Under the pieces are notes generated by a model. That model was given only the letters and a program-made list of their open reading frames with translations. It ran no database searches and was not told the DNA's origin. This document shows, in pieces, positions 42,901 to 57,900 of a DNA stretch of 64,000 nt. The stretch comes from Deroplatys truncata (Eukaryota > Arthropoda > Insecta > Mantodea > Mantidae): assembly GCA_030765065.1 (NCBI GenBank), contig CM060989.1, forward strand, positions 56,310,001-56,374,000. The letters are read 5' to 3'. A program made the translations under genes and the position numbers. The stretch's first letter is position 1, and each line of letters opens with the position of its first letter.

Positions 42901-45900
42901 TCTTCCTTTTGCAGGCTTTCAAATTTATTATGATGTACAACTGCTCTTCTATTAGGAATGGCATTAAAAAATGCTGATTGTAACAAACTTACTTGTTTTG
43001 CGGCAGCCATTTTCCAACTTCTAACATTTGTTAAATGCCTTAACATAGGGGTATGGTGATGTTAACTTCAGTGTTAAATCAGTTTATCTTTGTGTTAAAA
43101 TTTAGCATTTGTTAGTGAAACCGGCCCTAAGATTAACAAAGATACAAGCCAAGTTGACAAAAATTCTAATAAATGTCTTTATATTACCTATGTTAATTTA
43201 CTTCAATACTTTCGTATTCCCAAAATTTTAAATTTTCCCCCAAAAATATTCCTGATGGTGGAACTTGCACCATGATTCACTTATGGCAGGCCTGGCTTTC
43301 AAGACATCAAAGTTCAAACTGCATTCTTACCTGCCTCATTGTGATTTTATTAGAATCTATTTTTGATAACAAAAATGGAAGTGGAGGTACAGATTTAAAA
43401 CGTTCCAAGACATCTGTATCCAGGGCATAAACAAATTTTCCAATATGCTCGATACCATTTCCCCATTCCTCAGGTTGTATGCTTTTCAGCCGTTTTGACA
43501 GTAATGCTTGTGCAATCAAAGATTCTGCTATCTGCAAAATTAAAATCATTACTTTTATGCATATTTCATATTAAGTGCACCAGGATAATTACATATATAA
43601 ACAACTAAATTTAAGACTAAGAAAAATACACATTTTATTAAGAATTGCTTTTCAATAGGTTTCACAGGTGATTTCAAAATCTGCTACTAATCGAGACCTG
43701 TAGTAAACAGTGGCTACAAAACATATTCAGATAAATTGTTAGTGAAGCAATTCAAGTGCCCATTGAACTCCCAATGTAATTTAGTATTATTGTTTGTACT
43801 TCACTTCCAGCTTTTGGATTATAACCAACTCTTTGATACTTTAAAGATGTTTTTTTTTTTTTATTCAGGACGACCTCAAAATAGGTTTCTATACTTCCTC
43901 TACCTAACATTGGTAAGTGGTAAAGAAAAATGAGCAAAGAATTTCCTTATCAATCCAAGGTAAAAGAGAGCCACCAAAGTAGCACATGAAGTAGTGTAAC
44001 TCCTGGACGGCAGTTTGGCAGAGGTAACTGTGCGCACAGTGCTTCTAACTGGTTCTGGCTCCTGTTCTACCTCCACTCTGCACATCAGTGCATGTGCAAC
44101 CATTGCTGGCATGAGTTCGTGTTTTGTCTTTTGCGGTTAAAGTGTGATAGTCCTGTTATAACCCCAAGAAGTGCATTTACTTTAGAACACTGCATATTCA
44201 TGCATGTGTGAACAGAGTCTTGTAGACAAGCGACATGGCTATTTATAGACAGATTCCCTGGGATCTGTGCACCTCGCAGAGAGAGTGTTCATAGTCTTTT
44301 AAATTGATTTAGAGAAACGGGTTCTGTTCTTAATAAGAAACCCAAAGTAACTCACCGTGTTCTTACAGAGGAAAAGTCTATGAGATAGGTTAAAGGTTAG
44401 AACATAGCCCAAGAAAATTTGAGTAGGTTATCGCAGGAAATGGAAGTTTCACAATCTCTGCTTGGAAAGCCACTAAACACTTAAACTAAACCTTATAAGA
44501 TAACTGCATTTCAGGAACTGTAACCATGCGATACTGTGAGTAGAGTAAATTTCTGCAATTGGGCATCAGGGTAAAGTTAATGCCGGTTCTACGGGCTCAA
44601 AAGTTAATTTTTTTTTCTTTAAATGGCCAGGTATCGACACAAAACAGATACTGGAGTGCAGAAAAACCCAATATTGTACACGAAATGCCATTGCACGACC
44701 AGATAATTGGTGTTTAGTGTGCTGTGAATGCATACCAAATTATAGGGCCTATATTCTTTGAGGATACAGTTAATGGACAGAGGTGCAGGGATACAATAAT
44801 CAAACCATTCCTGGAATATTTGTGCGACATTGAATGCACACATGCATATTTTCAACAAGACTGCTACAGCACATACAGCTGATCTCTTGTTGAATTTACG
44901 GAAATTTTTGAAGATAGGGTTGTCAGTAAAAGACTATGGCCACTGCGCTCCCCAGACCTTAAGGTATACCACTTATTTATGGGGGAATTTAAAAATAAAG
45001 TATCGGAACAACCCATATATGTTGGAAGAACTGAAAGACAATATCAGAAGAGAAATTACTGCAATTTCAGAAGAATTAATACATGTTAATGGAAATTTTC
45101 TTAAAAGGTGCAAGATGTATGGCAGCACAAGGACATCATTTCCAACACTTTGTGATAAAGGTATGCGGTTATTGTATGCATGTAAAGCTATGCGCTTGAG
45201 TTCAGGGTCTGAATATTCAACTCGGCTGGCAGCAATGGGCTGCAAAGCAGCCGGCCAGGAGTCAGAAATAAGACACTGTATTATGAAGAAAAACTTGGGC
45301 ACCCAGTTTATCATAAAGGGCTTAGGTTTAAGAGATGTAGAATTAAATGGTACCTGTATCCAAGCTCTGAAAACATTAAATCAAACCTTCCATTAATTTG
45401 TTCAAAAAAGTTTGGGTATTAAAATATTTAAATCCAATTACCTGTTTAGCAGTCGCTAATGAGCAACTCTCTTGTGCTGTGAGAATGGTGAAATCTGTAG
45501 CATTTACTTGAAATTTCTGCAAACTGCTTGGCAATAGCTTTGAAGCTTCTGGCAAAATACGTGTTAGTTCTCTCCTTCCAAGATTAGAACTTTTGTGTAA
45601 AATGTTGAAAACTGTGCGAAACTAGAAAGAAAAAAAGGTTATTGAATATACTGTTTTATGTAGACTGTTAATTTAAAATTAGCCAGCATCTGTGAAACGG
45701 AACTCTAATCTAGTACTTCTGCGAGTGCTGAGGCCAGGCCAGGCTTTAATATGACTGCATATTCTTGTAGTAGCTATAATGGGGAATACAACTGTCTTCT
45801 GAGAAGACAGCTGTATTCTTCTGCACAAGTGTCTTCTGAGAAAATAATTCATACCAGATTTCAAACAGACAGATGTTTCAGAGCATTTCAACACACATCA

Positions 45901-48900
45901 TTTGTAACCAACACACTCTTTATTGATTTATGGTTCCCAAGTGGAGTATGACTAAAGCTTATTACAATGCCACACTTATTGCAGCACTCTTAGCTTAGTT
46001 GTAGAGTTAGCTTACTGTTCCCGAGATTGCAAGTTCAAATCTCCATGGGGCTACTCAACTCCCCCTCCCTCTTTCATTTTAAATATAAGAGTGAAAATAT
46101 TACAGGTTTTATTAATTTTTTTATGTATGTGGAACTTATTTAGTAGTCCATCATACCGGTAGATAGCATCCATGACAATTTATTCATCAGGAGGGGGTTA
46201 TATACTTAATTTAATTTTATAACCACAAATTTCACTGTTACTGTAATTATATTTGCAAGTAAAATGAAGTAACACAAGCAATATTGCAATTAATTGTTCT
46301 TTCACACAAGCCGTGTGTTGGACAGGGTTCAAATCCCGGCTATGGCATTGAATTTTTCAGTCATCTGATTCTACCTTTACAAGCAATATTAAAAAGATAA
46401 ATAATCCACTATGTAGAATTTAACTCTTCGCTACTTGCATAGCTTAACCACTGCTCCACAAGCATGATGTAGCTCAAATCAATGCCTTATGGCTTTATTT
46501 TAGAGTTAGCCAAAGCAGCTCACAGAAGTTGACAGTTATGAACCCCACTCACGCTGGAAGGGACGAAAAATTTAATGGCTCAAGAAATTGGCTACTTTTT
46601 GTTTGACTAAGTGTAGATGATCTTAAATTTATTTTCCAAAAAGGCTCTGGTGTCTCACCTCTGAAAATGAAGGGCTAAATGCATAAAAAAAGCACACTTA
46701 AGATTTATTATTTTACATACCCAAGTAGTAGTAGAAGAAAGTAATCTTCAAGAAAGCTGCTGTGAAACAACTGTTTTACTATTAAAAAAAAAAATCTAAA
46801 TCTTAAATCCCTGCTCCCAGGGATCTAAGCAAACTTAAACCATCCGCCGAGGCCAGGCCTCATGACTACCCTGTAAATCTGATTTAATATTTATATAGCT
46901 GCAAGAGTGCATTTTAAACTTTAACAATCCATATAAAATCAACTAATATAATGTGACAGTGCATGCTAAGTTCTACAGATCAACAGTGTGAGCGCCTCTA
47001 GCCCATCTATCTGATGTAGGTTAGACTAATAACCAGTCCCTCTAGAGCAATCGGCACTTTGAACAATAGTCATTGTGTGCCACTTCCATGCTCCAGAGGA
47101 TTCCTTTTGGCCCTTTCTGGTAGGTTCTTGTTCTTGAAAGTTCTTTGTATGTGAGGCCTATATAAAGGGATCTTTTGGCAGGACTAGAGTGTTGAGTTCA
47201 GTCGAGTTGAATGCTATTAGAAGTGATGAAATGAACAGTTTGAGTTTTAACTCGGCAGTTGTGAGTCGTGCAGTTTAGTTGGGATTTAATTCAATGGACG
47301 AGTTGTTATATTCCTAGTATGTGCCAAAGTGACTCCAGTAACATTTGTTACATTGCATGCCTAGCAATAAATAAAATGCGTTTTCGCAGTAAACATACTT
47401 AGTGTGTTCTCATTTACTACAATAATTTTTTTAATTTTTTTTTATGCATTGAGTTGCCAATCTTGATATGATTGTGTGTGGTAGATCTCTAAACAGTTCT
47501 CCAAATGAAGAACGATGCTTCATTTTTGCATTGCCAAGCACTTTTTCTCCCTACTATAGCACAAAACATCCTTTTGTTACACACTTTTTCTTGTCTGGGT
47601 AGAAAGTGCATGTTGTAGCTTGTAGTCTCAATGGGGTATGTCCTAGCTTCTAACATCATACTCTGGCAGTGTTATACCTTGTAGCAGCAGATGAGGGACA
47701 TTGATTCTTACCAGTTATCTTGTGAAAAACAATGAAACAATTGAATACCCACATTTCTAGCTGTGCATTGCATTACATTACAGGAAACAAAGCTGTCGCC
47801 TGATTTTGCAAATCAACACCTTCCGTTCCTTTTTGGTACTAATGGCACACACTGGTTTCCTTACCTCCTCTATGGGTACCTCACTCTCCTTCTCAGTTTG
47901 CCTGTTGCTATTATGATAGCAGGTTCATGTTTCATCAATACTATTTATCTTCCATTTCACTCATAGCAGATTCTCTGTAGACCACATTTCATAATTACCA
48001 CATTTCAAAATATCAGGCAGCACATCTTTCCTATTTACTCTTGTGGTACCAAAGCATTAGTTTTTCTGTACATTAGTCCTCTTAATGGGAGATAGGCAAC
48101 TGAAGTCTCAAAAAAATTTATTCCATTTTAAAAAAAACTGCAATTCTTGCTGAACAGAATGATATATGGGTTTACATGGTTTCAATATTATTTACACTCT
48201 TGAATAGCTATTTAATAAGATAGTGCACCCTTTAAATGCACTGCCATGCCTCCACTGTAATTCTCAAAACTACATTTTCTTTGCTTTGTGTACCTTTTTA
48301 TACGAAAGAGTTGGCCAATCAACCTTGTAGGAACGTGTAAAAATAATGCCTGCTTATTTTTAACTATCATTGTATATTTTGAATAATATGGAAATTTGTA
48401 AATATTATTAAAAAAAATTTAAGCATTTTTTCCTAAATTTTAATTTTTTGTGAAAGCTGTAATTAAGCTATTGGGTTCATTATAGCCTGAATTTAAAGAA
48501 AATATTTTCCAGTGTGTCTGTACTAAATTTCAAGTTGTATCCTTGATAGTTTCTGCAAAAAAGGAACAAAGTTCTATTAAAAAAGGTATATAATATATAA
48601 CCTCAGGATAAAAAAAACGGTTTCATGACATACATATCATATGTACACAAAATTTATGTTGTGCATGTAGCAGACATTAGTATACATGCATAAGAAATTT
48701 GGCAAGCTTATCTGCAACTGCTTAAGAGAAATTTTTTTACTAAAAGGGATACACTTTTGCTTAATTAAGTCATCTATCTACCCCTAAAGAGACCTGGAGA
48801 TGCTTTGAATGCTATTTGTAAGTTAGCACACACTTGCAAGTTGTGTTCATAATGCGATTTAATGCCATTACTACCTTATGCAAGTACAGCTTGTCATACA

Positions 48901-51900
48901 ACTCAATGGGTTAATCAGTATATCACCGATTCCAAGTTTCAATTCTTATTTTGGACCAAAGGAAATCTAAATTAAGAGTTTCAGTTCTGGTTTGCATGGT
49001 TGCTGTCAGAATTTGAAGGTTGTCATTTCTGTTTGAACTTTCACAAAGATATGAATTTTTAATATTGCTGAATTTTTTTTCCCCGCTTCTCTATCACTGA
49101 AAATATTAGGGATTTCTGCTACAGCCATATGGACCATATGGGCCTGGGTGGCAAATTCTTAGGGTCTGCAACATTGAGAAAATGAATATATACATGCTGA
49201 AAATAAATTTTCACATGTGCTAGAAAAAAGCAGCTATGTAGCAGCAATTTTTATTAGCAAGAGGGAAATTGTAGGTGGACATATCTTACATGCATAGTAA
49301 AACTGGCAGAATTACCTTCCTGCTCTGTTTTTGAGTGGCAGAACAATTGTTGGACCCCATGAGTGTAACATCCCTTAAATACAGGGTCATCCTCTGTGGT
49401 ATAGTGGTTAACATGCTAGCCTCTAGTTCCCGAGGTTGCAGGTTCAAATCTGGCAGAGGGTGATGGATTTTTTGGGGGTAAAAATCCTTAGCATGGCTTC
49501 CTTCAGAAGGGAAGTCAGTGGTTCTGTGTGTAGATTTATGGCATGTAAAGGAACCTCAAGCCTGATAGAGGCCTCTGAGCAAAATTTCTGGTCTTTCCAT
49601 GCCCAATATAGAATGGGATGCTAGGACCACGGTAGTTAAAGAGCATCCATAAATAAAAACTTCATTTGCCTAAATGCAGGACTGACTACGGCTATTACAC
49701 AAAACATTCCATAGAATTTCTTGAATGACCAATTTGAGTACACGTGCTTAAATCATGGAAATTTAAATCATTTGTGATTAAGCAATGATTACAAGAAAAA
49801 ACTTATTACTGCGGTATAAGCTAGAATCTGATCATCTCTCAAAAGTATAAGCAAGCATTTAAGATGTGTTTGATCTCTATCTTATTTGTCACAAATAAGA
49901 TGAACATGCTGTTCTTTGAAGTAATATGTTAAAATGTAATTATCATCTGTCCTCTGCACTTGATACCATAACCAAGTTTAACTGTCCTCAGTGTATTAAA
50001 ATTCTTTCAACAAAAAGTATTTACATGTAAAAATGTCTTCTTCCTTCTTCTCCAATGACATAGGAAATCTTGGTTATGCCATTCTTCCTCTAGCATCCTA
50101 ATAAAGTGATGTCAGGTTCTTATTTCATTTATCCAAAAATGGGGCATTGTAGCTAATACTCCTGAATTCAATTATTGCACAGTGTTTAGTTGTTAGAATT
50201 TAAAACCTTTAGTGCATAGAAGTGTTTTGCCAGGTAGTCATGTCCCATCACCATTCTAAAAGAATTACTTCGTTTTCTTGCTTGTATAGGTTTTCATTCC
50301 ACAATGAATCTGATTGAATCAGATATGAATTGTATCATGCTTTTTAATGATGGCATTGCTGGTCAGTTTAATACCCTTTTCTACTTTATATGGTTGTCAA
50401 ATTTTTCATTTCCCAGAAGTCCAATACCAAGAAGATCCATTGGAAGGATATAATTTTATTTAGGTTTAGCAGGGTTTTTAGCATGCTTTTTATTTCCATT
50501 ATTGTTCAGTATTATAGTATACTATTGGAGACTATTCTTATTATTGCAGATTTAGAATCGACTAATACAGGTTTCAAAATAAGATAGTTTCTAAAGTAAT
50601 TATTGGAGTTAGAAATGCATTGCCTCTATTTCAGTGTCAGTTGTTTTTCCCCTACTGGTATACAGTGACTAAAGAATGTAAAAATAATGTTTCAAAAATA
50701 AATAACTTTCATTTTTATTGGGTAATTAAAAATTAATATATTCATTTGTTACCTGTAATTTGTGGAGATTTCTGTGCAGCAAATGAGGGGGCATTTGATG
50801 CTCATTCAAAAGTTTCAGCTCATCAGGTGTAGCACCCTCCAGAAGGAAGCTGAAACTGTACACAGTGATTGTTTGTCATATACTAAATGTTTAAATTCAC
50901 ATCAAGATTCTAAGAAGGTTAAAATCCTACCTGTTTGCATCAACTGGAGTCCAATGAGACAGGTTAAATGGGTATGAATATCGTATAATAGTGTTTGTCC
51001 ATACCCTCTTCTGTGCTTCAGACTTGCCTTCCCAAGTATTTACAGGCCTATCCCAGTGCCAATTCCGTAAGTAGAATAAGCTGCATCATATATTAAAGAA
51101 TTAGCATTTTAATTTTTCTTTAATTTCCACATAAGTACTTTTGTAATAAGTGATAAAGCAAAATAGTGCACTATAATGAATTTAAGAGGAAGTCTATTAA
51201 GGTTTAATCCTATAGAAACATTACTGTGCAGTTATATACATCCATCAGTGTGTTACTTTTATAGGACCCTAAATTTCCAACAACATTGGAGTGTATTGAA
51301 AAATTAATGTAAATAATGAGAAATAAATCATTCAATTCAATACTGTACAGTTTTGTCTAGCTATGTTTTAATCTGGTGTCTAAATTTCTTTTTGTTTTAC
51401 CTATGTATATTTGGTCACATTCTGGGAAATTAATTTGATAGATTCCTGCTGTTTTTGTTCCGAAGTATTTGGCCCTTTGATTTGTTACCTATCCTTAAAG
51501 TTGTTCCTCCAGTCAAAGCCCCCAATATTATAGAAGTTAAAGGAGGCTGTTTAAGAATATATTTTTAGATAATTTTCTGAATATATAAATGTGTAATATT
51601 TCCGGTTTCACGGACTTCATGTAATTATTGGAACTACATTCTTAATTACATGTTTATTTCGAATAACTTATACAAATGAAACAAAATACACTGGCAGATT
51701 ATGCAGATTAATTATACTCACAATTTAACAGCCACTGCCTCTGAAACGGAGGGCAGAAAATATGGAGGTATATGTGCCAAAAGTGGATCGCCAACCTTCT
51801 CAATAATGCCAAACAATTCATGGTTCCAGTTAGCTGCATCTGGTTGCCATTTCAACAGTGACTGAGCCACAATGTCTTGCGTTCTCTGAGGCAGCTGTGT

Positions 51901-54900
51901 TCCTTCCAACTGAAAATAACCTCAACTCATCATGCTGCATATGACTATCTATTTAGGAGTAAAAATAGATGGAGGTAATAAATGGGAGAAACAAAAGAAG
52001 TTTGCATTGGCAAAAGGTAAAGGGGCGATGGCAGCAATTAGAAGCTGCAAATATAGAGTACCTAATATAAATGTTAAATGGCTGGAAAAAGTTTACGAGA
52101 TGGTTGTGGAGGCAAAAATGATGTATGGTATAGAAATATGGGGATTAGATAGAGGATGGGAAAGTAAGATGTGGTGCACAGGATGTTTTGTAGAGAAATA
52201 CTAGGGCTACCGAAGTCAATTGTAAGACAGGTAGCGCAATTAGAGATGGGCAGGTGGCAACTAAAGGGAAGATAATGGAAAGAGCTTTGAAATTTTGGTT
52301 CAGAACTTTAAATCTAGGAAAAAGTAATGTGTTAAGACAATATATTGAATACCAAGAGAATAGCTTAATGAATGATTGATGGGCAAGTAAATTACAGAAC
52401 ATTTTGGAGAAAAATGGGTTAGGAGATATGCGGAGAAGGAGAGAAAATAACGTGAAATTTTTTTGGAAAAAGGCGAGGAAAAGACTGGAAGATATAGAAA
52501 TACAAATCATGTTCAGCGAGATTGCCGAAAAGAGCTCATTAGTTTGTTATAGGCCAATGAAAAATACATGGGGTAGGGAAAAATATATAGACATAGTAAA
52601 TAAAGAAGAGAGAATCTATTGCATGAGTAAGAACCGGAGCATGGAGGCTAAGAGGGTTAAGACAGGGTATTCCTCAGAACCATTGTCCGATATGTGGTGG
52701 TAATGAAGAGATTGAACACACAGTATTTAAGTGCCAAGGAACAGAAAATTGGAGAAAAGAATTTTTTAATAAGAAGTGGTTGAAGGGGGATAGAAATACA
52801 CTTATGATCGAAATGATGTGCAAGGACACTAGAAGCATTGGACAGTTTTTGTGTAAAGTAAAAAATAAGTGGCTTTGGACAGTGGATAGAGAAAAGTAAG
52901 AGGTAGTGCATCTTACTTTGAATGGAAAACTATAGTGAATGTGTGATGGTTAAGTAATCAATAAGTGACAAGTGAAAAACAAGTGGAAATGGGACATGAA
53001 AAAAACTGAAAAAAAAAAGAAAAAAGAAAAAAAAAGAGCAAGACAATTTATTGACAAGAAATTTTAAAATGTAAATAAACTGTAGTGATTGTCTACTAAA
53101 TGAGTGACCAGGGTCAAAGTGCAGTAGACAATCAAATTTGTAAATCTCTTAGCACAATAAATACTATACTACTATATTATCCCAAGTTTACCGTTACTTA
53201 ATGTGTTAATTACCATCTTAAAGAAATCTCTGTAGTGTTTTGGGAAATCCAGTGCTTCTGTCATCTTGAACGCTATCACTGTATCTATCAAATTTTCTCT
53301 CAAGTTCCAAGCCAATGCTGATCCAGTCACATCTTTAAGTTGTTTTGTCTGCAACAATAGAAGTTATTACACTTTAATAGTTTCAATGCAGTAAGTGGAT
53401 AATCTTTATGACATGGTACAAGTGAATGTTTGTTGCATGAATAACAGGTATCAAGACAATGGATAGAACATTTTATGCAATCTTAGCATTATAAATTGTA
53501 GGAAGTAAATTGTGAAATAACTCCGCATCCATATCCGATATAAGTGAGAGCATCACCTTATGTTCATAAATGAGATGTTAGCTTCTCCCCATGCATATCA
53601 TTTATTACCTGGTGCATTGAAATGATAATACGAGGGCTGATCAATAAAGACAGACTGATTTTTTTTTCACAGATATTTATTACTCCATTTCAATGTTGAC
53701 ATGATCTTTTTCAAAGTAGTCCCCTCCTAACTGAATGCACTTTTTATAGCGTCTCTGCCAGTCCTCGAACACATGGTGCAGGCCATTCTTTGTCAGGTCT
53801 TTGAGTATCACCTCACTTTTCTTTAGCACTGCTTCAGTGCTCTCAAATCGAATGCCCCAGAGCTTTGCCTTTATTAATGGGAATAAAAAGAAATCACAGG
53901 GGGTAAGACCGGGGCTTTAAGGCGGATGCAGCACACAGGTAATGTTGATTTAGCCAAAAATTTCTGGACTTGATTTGCGACGTGAGGCCGCGCATTGTCA
54001 TGAAGTCGCCACCCATTCCGATGATCTAGATGTTTCCTTGTAATGTGCTTCCTCAGTGTAGCCAATACTGACGTGTAGTAGCTGCAGTAACAGTAGTGTG
54101 AGGGGGGAACTGCATGCTGGTAAATCATTCCATTCCGAAACACCAGGCCCACCTTGCTTAGCACAGAGGACTCGCCCTTCTTTGAAGTCCTTGAACCACC
54201 TAAACACCATTGCACGAGGTAGTGCATCTTCACCGTATGCTTGCTTCAGCTTTTCCAAAGTTTCAAGGCTGTATGATTTAAACGAAAATAAAATTTTATT
54301 GCGCTGTATTGCTCCTCTCGTGTCACCTCCATTTTGTGGTATGCGAAATTCAAGTAGGGTCAACAATATACAGCATTACTACCAACCTACTGTTACGAGA
54401 GTGCTGTCGCTTATGGACATTATACATGAAACCCTGCTCTTTTCAAGTATTCGTGGTAGAGACTTAAAACTATCAAGGAAACTACAGAAAAAAAATCAGT
54501 CTCAGTCTTTATTGATCAGCCCTCGTACTTACATGATTCTCTTCCTGGGAGTGAAGTGAGCAGGTGTTACAGACTTTGATGTAGTCTATATCAGCACAGC
54601 ATAGTAATTATAAATCCAGATCTTAATAATTTCACATCTAATAATGTACAGAGGTTTTTGCATCTTCATTGTTCAGAGAAAATATCACAAAATGGCTTCA
54701 TCTTCTCTCCATAAATGGTGGCAAGTTGGAATACCATTACAACTTTGCTATTATTGGCACATATGCCATAATGAGCCAATTATGCACATGGCACTGAATA
54801 TATTAACTTGATTATAATGCTATAATTGCATGAAATATATTAATCTTCCATTACTATTAATAGTTAAAATGCATCATTATGATACATTCTACTTTAACTT

Positions 54901-57900
54901 GAAATAGTGGTTCCAATAGTGTGCAATATTTAATGGATTTATTCTTAAACCTTTAATATTTTAAAGGTAATCGTCCAACAATTATCAGATACAATGTATC
55001 AAAATAATATACAACTTTCACTGATGACTATTTGCCCAAACTTAAGTGCCTTGAACTCAATTTATCATGTAATTAAACTATATAATAGATTGCCTAATAT
55101 GTTTAAAAGACACCAGAAGCAAAATTTAAACAGAAAATCAAAACTGCATTACTGTAGATGAATTCAAGCAGCATTATAGCAAGTATATTTTTAAATTACA
55201 TTACTGTATTGACTGTGTGTGTCCTGTTTTGTAAGAAAATGATATGTCCCATATTCAATGGAAACTACCCCTCCAAGAAGTGTTAGAAGTCTTACTTAAA
55301 TTCTACTGCAAGATGGTTAGACTAACCATCAAAATTAAACATTTTAATCTCACCTGCATGCAACAGACCAAATGTTAATGTTTAATTTTGGGGAGGGGAG
55401 TGCAAAGAACCTCTATGCAGTTTTCTGTGGCAAGATGGCAAGAAAAACCAAATTAGTCAATAGTAAACTACTAGAAATGCACAAAGTAATAAATGTATAC
55501 ATTTTTGCAACTACAAATGTTTATATTCAAGTAATTTCCTTACTTCTGAACTACTGAAATGTAGTGCTAGTAAATCTATTTCAAATATTAAATATTTCTA
55601 AGATACTTACAGGAATCAAAAGTAATAAAGGCACAGGAATTTGAACAAACTCATCTGGCGATAATACTGATAGTTTTCCACGGCGACAGCTTCTTCTCAG
55701 TGTAACACTCATATTGTTGTATAACTGCTCTAATCTGTCAGGAACTTGTGTATCTGAAAAAAGGCAAGTTAATAGAAAAGGTCTTTAAATCTGATGTAAT
55801 CAATGAAAGCATTTTAGTATTACCATAGTGTCAATTATCTGACAAACATGCCGTGGTCTGGTTGACGATTGGGAAGGTTGGATGATGCAGAAAGTAACAA
55901 ATACAACATTAAAAACGGCAAAATATATTCATTTAAAAAATGAATGAATTTAATGTACAATTTGTTTTAAAATTTTTATACAATATATATTTCTCATACC
56001 CCTACATTTTATGTACAATTTATCTGGTGCTTGTCTTCTAATTGAGCCACTCAAGATTGCTTGGCTCCCAGGCAATATCGCTCACTGAGCCGCCCTTCTT
56101 TCTTTGTCATACTTTTCTAAACCATTTTTCCTTTACCTTCCTTAAAAATTTCCCCAAACCCTTCATTTTCTTTGCTTCTTTCCCTGTCAACATCTTTATA
56201 GCTACTATTTTTCTATCCATATTTTCCCCATTTCTTTTTCCACTCTTTTCCCTCCAGCTCCTCATTTCCCTAGATTCCATTATATAATGTTCTGTGCTTT
56301 CTCTTCTTCCACACAGCTTGCTTATTCCTCTTGCACTGCCTCTCATCTCTCTTAAACACCTTGATCCTGTTCTCATCCATGCTAAACCTCCCCTTTCTTT
56401 TCTATTACAGTGATCAATGTACCTCTTACCCACCCCTTCTTTATCAAACATTACTTGTGTTACTGTCACTTGCTCAGAACACTACTTTTCTCCCTCCTGT
56501 CAGTCCTTTTCCAGACTTCTATGATGGTTTTTCCTATGTTATTACCCTGTGTCACTTAATGTTTCACCTTTGTTCAATCTCTTCAAAGCTTGAAGTTTTT
56601 CTTCTATTGAAACACACATTTTTCCTCTTTAAAGGATATTTATATACATCCAAATAATGTTACGCTGTTTCATTTTTGTAACCATTGATTGGTGGCCAAT
56701 TGCATCTAATAATGCTGCAGCAACAACAGTGTACTGTCATTTGCGTAGTCCCAGCAGTGTGAACACTCAATGTTATTTTTTTTAACAATGTTTTTCTGCC
56801 GACCAGGTCAGATACCTGGATTGTACTGTTATAATGTATACTACTTATACACACTAGACATTTATAATCATTTGGAATATGAATTAAAACTGGAAGTTGC
56901 ACATAGTGAAGCAAAATTATCATTTTATAGAATATTATTTGAATCTACCATAACTGAGGATGCAGACATGTCTGTTGCTATAGAACATGTTTTGCAAAGG
57001 TTAGTGAAGCTAGTTAAGTGTAAATTTAACTCCAATAGTGTTCTATAAAAGTTATTTGTAATTTTAGTTGGAGATTCAGAAACTTTGTAATACAAAATAA
57101 GATTATCAGCCAAACCTTCTCTTAGATAATCCTATTTATGGACCAATTTGAGTTTTACATGGGCAAACACATCAGCATGATAGTGAAAGTTTGGCACTTA
57201 GGATAAGTCTACAGCAATATTAATTATGAACACTTCATAAATAATGGACTGAAGGTGGAAATTTTCCCCCTAGGCTGAAAGATAAGGCACCATTATTCAA
57301 GTTTTTCTGAAGTCATTAGTCAATGGAAGTACTTTTTTCAAAGTAGGAGAAAACAAATGGTTAGTAATCTACTGGGATGATAAATATGAAAAACTTTGGA
57401 AAGGTCAATTTGCTTATTGCCAAACATCAATACATTACGATTATTTGAAGACAGGCTAAAGATTATCCAACTTATTCAACAAACCAGTGATTAAGAAATA
57501 ATATTCTAGATTTTTATTTCACCAAATGAAGCTACGGGTATATTCTGCCACATCACATTTCAAAATTGTCATTTTCCTGACGAAAGCTATGCTAATTATA
57601 CAGCAGATAAGCTGTATGATAAGTTGGTAAGAAATTTTAAGAATACTTTTTGCTAACTTAATGGCAAATTCATTTATTTTACAGTGGTTGGTTTACATAT
57701 GTCTTAAAAGGAAATGAGTTATTATAAGGTATGGAAACTAAGTGAATCAGCAGGAAAATGTGTTAGTGTAAGAGAAGGCAGGTAGAAACACTAGAGATTG
57801 TTAACGATTTCATTTATCTAGGTATAAAAATGAATATAACATAACTGGGGAAGTAAAACAAGACAAGACTGGCAAAAGGAAGGTCTGCTATTAAGTTGAA

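Noticed and set aside
49386-49460. tRNA gene
   Set aside because: A and B boxes are present, but no complete acceptor, anticodon and T stems can be formed, and the body is a SINE tail.
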